In this document: positions 6,768-10,623 of the stretch, piece after piece
Layout: each line of letters starts with the position of its first letter
Numbering within the stretch: the stretch's first letter is position 1
Origin: Victivallales bacterium
GTDB taxonomy: Bacteria; Verrucomicrobiota; Lentisphaeria; Oligosphaerales; Oligosphaeraceae
Direction of reading: 5' to 3'
NCBI GenBank assembly: GCA_900771165.1
Contig: CAAGMX010000215.1
Span: forward strand, 1-10,623
DNA: 10,623 nucleotides
Translations under genes and position numbers: made by a program
The notes under the pieces: generated by a model
Database searches by the model: none
What the model was told of the DNA's origin: nothing
Seen by the model: the letters and a program-made list of their open reading frames with translations, nothing else

Positions 6768-7553
6768 CTACAGCACCTTGGAGAGGAAGTCCTTGAGCCG
6801 GGGGTGCCGGGGATGGGAGAAGAACTCCTCGGGGGAGCCCTGCTCCTTCAGCTGGCCGTCGTCCATAAAGCAGACGCGGGTGCCCACCTCCCGGGCAAAG
6901 CCCATCTCGTGGGTCACCACCACCATGGTCATGCCGGCCAGGGCCAGCTCCTTCATCAGGGAGAGCACTTCTCCCACCATCTCCGGATCCAGGGCGCTGG
7001 TGGGCTCGTCAAAGAGCATCACCTCCGGCTGCATGGCCAGAGCCCGGACAATGGCCACCCGCTGCTTCTGTCCGCCGGAGAGCATGCCGGGATATTCGTT
7101 GGCCTTCTCGGGGAGGCCGATGCGCTTCAGCAGATCCATGGCCCTCTGCCGGGCCTCCAAGGGCTTCATGAGCCCCGTCTGCACCGGGGCCAGGGTGATG
7201 TTCTCCAAAATGGTCTTGTGAGGAAAGAGATTGAAGTGCTGGAAGACCATGCCCATGCGGCGGCGCAGGGAGTCCACCCGGCATTTGGGATGGGTGATCT
7301 CCTCCCCATGGACAAAGATCCGGCCGCTGGTGGGGGTCTCCAGCAGGTTCAGACACCGGAGATAGGTGGATTTGCCGGAGCCGGAGGGGCCAATGACCAC
7401 CACCTTCTCTCCCCGGTGCACCACATCGTCAATCCCCTGGAGCACCTTGTGCGCCCCAAAGGACTTGTGGAGGCCTTCCACCCGGATGACCGCATCAGAA
7501 CCAAAGCCCCTCTTCTCCGGGGCGTCTTTCACCATCTTCTTGTTGCTTTGCAT
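6768..7553 (-). CDS. Polar amino acid ABC transporter ATP-binding protein (GlnQ/ArtP-like)
   Basis: A 261-residue ATPase that drives uptake with the permease and binding protein encoded just upstream in the same operon. Walker [10 protein letters not shown] (55-63), Q-loop Gln105 in VFQHFNLFP, signature LSGGQKQRV (158-166), Walker B VMLFDE (178-183), D-loop SALD and switch His215 in [10 protein letters not shown] are all present, so it should be active. The order and wording match the polar amino acid (PAAT) subfamily. The start at 7553 is preferred because GGGAGGA lies 8 bases upstream; a GTG at 7574 would add seven residues. The gap to the permease stop is 24 bases. About 20 extra N-terminal residues precede the usual beginning ([12 protein letters not shown]). 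The amino acid transported cannot be read from this subunit. Confidence 0.95.
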   Translation of the reverse strand: MQSNKKMVKDAPEKRGFGSDAVIRVEGLHKSFGAHKVLQGIDDVVHRGEKVVVIGPSGSGKSTYLRCLNLLETPTSGRIFVHGEEITHPKCRVDSLRRRMGMVFQHFNLFPHKTILENITLAPVQTGLMKPLEARQRAMDLLKRIGLPEKANEYPGMLSGGQKQRVAIVRALAMQPEVMLFDEPTSALDPEMVGEVLSLMKELALAGMTMVVVTHEMGFAREVGTRVCFMDDGQLKEQGSPEEFFSHPRHPRLKDFLSKVL

Positions 7554-7577
7554 AGTCCCGCTCCTCCCAATCACATT

Positions 7578-8357
7578 CTATTTCCGCTCGCTCTCCCGCA
7601 TCCGCTTCTCCAGATGCTTCTGGACGGCGCTAAGCAACAGCACCAGAAGGAGATAGACCAGGGCGACGCAGATCAGAGGGAAGAAGGCGTCGAAGGTCCT
7701 GGCCCGCACCTGACCTGCCGCCTTGGTCAGGTCCACGATGGCGATGTAGCCCACAATGGAGGTCTCCTTCAGCAGGGAGATGAACTCGTTCCCCAGGGCG
7801 GGAAGCACATTCTTCAGGGCCTGGGGCAGGACGATGAGGCGCATGGTGGTCCAGGCGGAAAGCCCCAGGGAGCGCCCGGCTTCCGTTTGCCCCTTGTCCA
7901 CCGCCATGATGCCCGCCCGGGCAATCTCCGCCACGTAGGCCCCGGAGTTGACGCCGAAGCCGATGATGGCCACCAGAATGGAGTTGGTGGTGGTGAGAAC
8001 CACAAAGGACCAGATCATTAGCTGGACCACCACGGGGGTGCCCCGGAAGAGGGTCAGATAGCACTCCGCCAGGGTGTCCATGGCCTTCAGCAGCATGTGG
8101 CGGAGCCAGAAGGGGCGCCTCTCCCGGAGGAAGCCCAGGACGGATCGCCAGAAGGGCTGGGGCTGCGCCTGGTAGACATAGACCCGGACAATGGCCACGC
8201 TCACACCGATGAAGACACCCAGCAGCAGGGCGCCCACCGTGATGAGCATGGTATTGCTAAAGCCCTGGAGGAAAATCTTGTAGCGGTCTTCCACCAGAAA
8301 GGTCCGGCTAAGGGCTTCGCGCAAGAAGGCGGATAGGGAGGAATTGTCGGGGGACAT
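7578..8357 (-). CDS. Polar amino acid ABC transporter permease (HisM/GlnP family)
   Basis: A 259-residue inner-membrane protein forming the channel, probably as a homodimer because the operon has only one permease. It matches the His/Glu/Gln/Arg permease family: GFSNTMLITVGALLLGVFIGV (first membrane helix of the core), YLTLFRGTPVVVQLMIW (101-117), the ATPase-contacting EAA loop around GQTEAGRSLGLSAW (156-169), and NEFISLLKETSIV (190-202). It is longer than the common 215-230 residues because of an extra stretch at about 62-93 (YQAQPQPFWRSVLGFLRER) between the first two core helices. The ATG at 8357 is preferred, with AGGA 5 bases upstream; the longer frame from a GTG at 8429 adds a Pro/Ser-rich tail running into G-tracts. 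Upstream lies the binding-protein gene, separated by a GC-rich hairpin. Confidence 0.94.
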   Translation of the reverse strand: MSPDNSSLSAFLREALSRTFLVEDRYKIFLQGFSNTMLITVGALLLGVFIGVSVAIVRVYVYQAQPQPFWRSVLGFLRERRPFWLRHMLLKAMDTLAECYLTLFRGTPVVVQLMIWSFVVLTTTNSILVAIIGFGVNSGAYVAEIARAGIMAVDKGQTEAGRSLGLSAWTTMRLIVLPQALKNVLPALGNEFISLLKETSIVGYIAIVDLTKAAGQVRARTFDAFFPLICVALVYLLLVLLLSAVQKHLEKRMRESERK

Positions 8358-8455
8358 GGCGGTCCTGGGGGCGACAGAGGGGGGGAGAAAAAACGAAGAG
8401 GGCGGGAGGCGCGAGGGGAGTCGTGCCACCCGTCCTAGGGGGGGGAAGCCCTCTG

Positions 8456-8489
8456 CCTCGGGGGGGGAGGGCGGCGCAAGCCCCCGAGG
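8456..8489 (-). promoter_or_regulatory. Intercistronic GC-rich hairpin between binding protein and permease genes
   Basis: Perfect 9-bp repeat CCTCGGGGG (8456-8464) and CCCCCGAGG (8481-8489), loop 16 bases, inside the 150-base gap of the ABC operon. No U-tract follows on the leftward mRNA, so it is more likely an mRNA-stabilising or partially terminating element than a full terminator. Hairpins at this spot raise the level of the binding protein over the membrane parts in other ABC operons (hisJ-hisQ, malE-malF); applied here this is inference. Confidence 0.5.
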
Positions 8490-8507
8490 GGGCGAGAAAA
8501 GGGGGGG

Positions 8508-9326
8508 TTACTGAGCGGACTTGGCGTCGTGGTCAGCCTTCCAGGCTTCCATGTTGCCGTTCAGGCGGCACTCGGCGATGACCTTGTTGATGACCTCCAG
8601 CAGCTCGGGGCAGCCCTTGGCGATGATGATGCCGAACTCCTCGGGCTCCTCCAGGCCATTGCCGTCAGCCTTCACCATGGGGATGGCCTTGTAGCCGGCA
8701 TTCTTCTTGGCCAGGGAGATGGCTACCAGCTCGTCGATCACCACGGCGTCCACCTGTCCGGAGACCATGGCCACGGTGGCGTCGGGGGCGTTGTTGAAGG
8801 CCTTGGCCTCGGCGCCGGTTCCCTTCAGCAGACCATCCCGGATGCTGTTCTCGATCATCATGAGACCCGTGGTGCCCTGCTGCCCGCCGATCTTCTTCCC
8901 GGCCAGATCTTCAACGGTCTTGATGGGGCTGTTCTCGGGGAGGATGAGGTATTGGACGGAACGGACGAAGGGGATGGAGAAATCCACGCTCTTGGCCCGC
9001 TCTTCGGTGATGGTGAAGCCGGAGGCCCCCATGTCGGCCTTGCCGGTGATGACGGTGCCGATGATGGAGTCGAACTCGGCGGAGACGATTTCCGCCTTCA
9101 CGCCCAGCTCGGCGGCGATGGCGTTCACCAGGTCGATTTCGGCGCCGGCCACCTGGCCGTTGGCCCCCAGGTACTCATAGGGGGGGAACTCGGGGTTGGT
9201 GTACACCACGATTTTGCCGGCGGCCTTGATGGCGTCCAGTCTGCTGGTGGCCTGTTTCTTGCCGCAGCTGGCGAGCAGGAGGCCGCAGAGGAGGGCGGCC
9301 AGGGAGAGGGTGAGGAAATGTTTCAT
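8508..9326 (-). CDS. Amino acid ABC transporter substrate-binding lipoprotein (family 3)
   Basis: A 272-residue solute-binding protein captured in the periplasm by a lipid anchor. The signal peptide is MKHFLTLSLAALLCGLLLAS with lipobox LASC and Cys21 as the acylated residue. The mature part follows the bacterial solute-binding family 3 pattern: IVVYTNPEFPPYEY (39-52), GAEIDLVNAIAAELG, and TITEERAKSVDFSIPF (105-120), where an Arg like Arg110 holds the ligand carboxylate in HisJ-type proteins. A hinge region and DAVVIDEL follow. Which polar amino acid is bound is not readable. It is the first gene of a three-gene operon with permease and ATPase. No Shine-Dalgarno site is visible; the mRNA before the ATG is pyrimidine-rich and ends CCTCCTCCT, the opposite of a ribosome site. 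Confidence 0.95.
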   Translation of the reverse strand: MKHFLTLSLAALLCGLLLASCGKKQATSRLDAIKAAGKIVVYTNPEFPPYEYLGANGQVAGAEIDLVNAIAAELGVKAEIVSAEFDSIIGTVITGKADMGASGFTITEERAKSVDFSIPFVRSVQYLILPENSPIKTVEDLAGKKIGGQQGTTGLMMIENSIRDGLLKGTGAEAKAFNNAPDATVAMVSGQVDAVVIDELVAISLAKKNAGYKAIPMVKADGNGLEEPEEFGIIIAKGCPELLEVINKVIAECRLNGNMEAWKADHDAKSAQ

Positions 9327-9364
9327 AGGAGGAGGGAGATTCGTTCGGGGTTAGAGAGAGGGAG

Positions 9365-9383
9365 GGGCGGAAAGCCACCGCCC
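9365..9383. other. Small inverted repeat in the leader of the ABC operon
   Basis: GGGCGG (9365-9370) and CCGCCC (9378-9383) with a 7-base loop, 39 bases before the binding-protein start. It has no U-tract (a CTCCCTCTCTC tract follows on the leftward strand). It may be a weak terminator of the glycosidase gene or part of the 5' UTR. I see no clear promoter in the whole 9327-9462 gap. Confidence 0.3.
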
Positions 9384-9462
9384 GGGGAAGGGAAAAGGGA
9401 TTGGGAGAAAGGAGTAATGTAGTACAGGTCCGACAATCTGGCCTCCTTCCTCCGGGGAAATC

Positions 9463-10598
9463 TCACTCCATCCGAAGGAGAACGGTGGAGCAGGGGGGGA
9501 GATCCAGCACGTATTCCTGGACATTTTCCGCCAGGACCTTCTCTTCGGGGAGGAGCTGCACCAGGCGGCAAGGCCGGGGCAGCCGGAGATGGCGGGGGCC
9601 CGCCTCCTTCCCATGGACGCCCAGATAGCTCTGGTTGGCGTAGATCACCGTGTCAGGATCCTGGCAGTAGACGTGGATGCCCTCCTTCTGGAAGAGGGTC
9701 TGGAGGAGGCGGGAGGGGAACATGGCGTAGGTGGCCAGATAGTCCCGTCCTCCCCAGGGAGTCTTCTTTTCCGCCAGAACCACATCCTGGTCGATGAAGA
9801 GGATGGGGGTGGCATCGGGATCTTGGATGGCCAGGGCGGGCTGCACCCGGGGCATTTCCCGGAAGGGGCTGGTGGCGAGGGTGCCGTCGCCATAGCGCAC
9901 ATCGGGGATGGGGGGAGCCCAGCGGGTTTCCCGGAGGGAGAATCCGGTGAGTTCCTCCATGAAGGAGAGCCCCGCCCCCTGGATTTCATCCAGCCAGCCG
10001 GCGTGATGGAGCCAGAAGAGGGTCTTTCCCTGGCGTCGCAGCGCCTGGGCCTGCTCCACCAGGGCGGGGGTGTGGCGGACCTGGTTGGCGAAGAGGTAGA
10101 CCTGGTAGTCGGGGAGGGCGGGATTTCCCAGGTCGGAGGAGAGGATGACGTCATAGGCCACCCCGGCCTGGGAGAGCTCGGAGCAGAGGCGATCGGCGGC
10201 CACGCTGTCCAGCCGCACCTTGTCCGAGGTCTGGTAGCAGACAGAATCCATGTCCACCACCATGGCGATCTTGGCCACGCTGGCGCAGTCGTAGGGCGCC
10301 TCCCAGATGCCCCGCAGCTTCTTCAGGTATTCTCCCACCAGGGGATCCTGATACCAGCCCTGTCCGAAGTCGAAATACCAGAAGCCGTAGCGTTGGCAAA
10401 GAGCTTGGGCGAAATCCCGGGCCAGGAGGGGGATGGTTTCCTCCGGGGTCTTGGTGTAACAGTGGTTGGCGACCCCGTAGGTGGCTTCATGGGTGCGGGT
10501 GTCCGCCTCCATGATGTGGAGCTTGTTTCGCAGGGGGAAACTGTGGGGAATGCCCCGGGAGAACTGGGCCTGCCCGTAGTCCCGGCTCCACTGTCCGT
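9463..10598 (-). CDS. GH42-like glycoside hydrolase (beta-galactosidase-like), C-terminal part
   Basis: The frame stays open from the TGA at 9463-9465 to the right edge, so the ATG at 10512 is internal and the N-terminal half of the catalytic barrel is missing. The visible 377 residues start in the TIM barrel with LHIMEADTRTH, whose Glu (codon 10507-10509) sits where GH42 enzymes have the nucleophile in a ME motif of strand 7, followed by a strand-8-like GFWYFDFGQGWY. Then comes a flavodoxin-like trimerisation domain (KIAMVVDMDSVC, then GVAYDVILSSDLGNPALPDYQVYLFANQ and GKTLFWLHHAGW) and a small beta C-terminal domain ending VLDLPPCSTVLLRME. The DTRTH sequence after the nucleophile is typical, as I recall, of uncharacterised PVC glycosidases rather than classical beta-galactosidases, so substrate is open. 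Signal peptide and acid/base Glu cannot be checked. Bases after 10598 are adapter. Confidence 0.7.
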
Positions 10599-10623
10599 AG
10601 ATCGGAAGAGCACACGTCTGAAC
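10599..10623 (+). other. Illumina TruSeq adapter sequence at the contig end (not biological)
   Basis: The final 25 bases begin AGATCGGAAGAGCACACGTC and continue identically with the TruSeq read-1 adapter to the window end. This is read-through adapter left by incomplete trimming and carried into the assembly, and it marks the true end of genomic sequence at about 10598. Confidence 0.97.

Noticed and set aside
5210..6796. Rightward 528-residue open frame
   Set aside because: Antisense to the MATE gene and its leader. Gly/Glu/His-rich low-complexity protein, and the opposite strand encodes a clear transporter.
6804..8021. Rightward 405-residue open frame
   Set aside because: Antisense to the ABC ATPase and permease, both of which have full family motifs.
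8358..8429. GTG start giving 24 more residues to the permease
   Set aside because: The extension is low-complexity and lies in the G-rich intercistronic region; the ATG at 8357 has AGGA upstream.
8529..9422. Rightward 297-residue open frame
   Set aside because: Antisense to the binding-protein gene; repetitive Gly/Asp/His/Leu content typical of shadow frames in GC-rich DNA.
3682..10598. One large carbohydrate-utilisation cluster covering all leftward genes
   Set aside because: An amino acid transporter operon and a MATE gene lie between the glycosidase and the oxidoreductase, with long gaps; there is no regulator or shared operon structure to support a single system.

Overview
The window is GC-rich bacterial DNA, most likely the tail of a metagenome-assembled contig. 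The best taxonomic hint is a prepilin-like protein with the H-X9-DG signature at the left edge. That family is greatly expanded in Lentisphaerota and Planctomycetota relatives. Together with a GH94 phosphorylase, a Gfo/Idh/MocA oxidoreductase and a GH42-like glycosidase it suggests a saccharolytic, Victivallis-like member of the PVC group. This is inference from gene content; there is no rRNA or marker gene here to confirm it.

Layout. Positions 1-3527 read rightward: the 3' part of the H-X9-DG gene, a short tandem repeat and a strong terminator, then a tRNA-Val(CAC) with its own promoter and terminator, then a complete GH94 glycoside phosphorylase behind a structured leader. A hairpin at 3555-3620 separates this half from the rest and looks bidirectional. 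From 3682 to the right edge every gene reads leftward: a Gfo/Idh/MocA oxidoreductase, a MATE transporter, a gene-free hairpin-rich stretch of about 450 bases, a complete polar amino acid ABC transporter operon (binding lipoprotein, permease, ATPase), and the 3' part of a GH42-like glycosidase.

How it works together. Three genes fit carbohydrate use: GH42-like glycosidase, GH94 phosphorylase giving a sugar 1-phosphate, and a sugar-type NAD(P) oxidoreductase. They are not in one operon, so joint function is only a possibility. The ABC operon is a self-contained uptake system for a polar amino acid. The MATE gene is an independent efflux or export function.

Data quality. The last 25 bases (10599-10623) match the standard Illumina TruSeq adapter, so the contig end is artificial and the glycosidase is cut there. 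I found no CRISPR, insertion sequence, prophage or defence genes, and no clearly new multi-gene system. The most interesting unexplained items are RNA-level: alternative stems in the GH94 leader, an SD-adjacent hairpin before the MATE gene, the hairpin-rich gap at 6402-6760, and a GC-rich hairpin inside the ABC operon.
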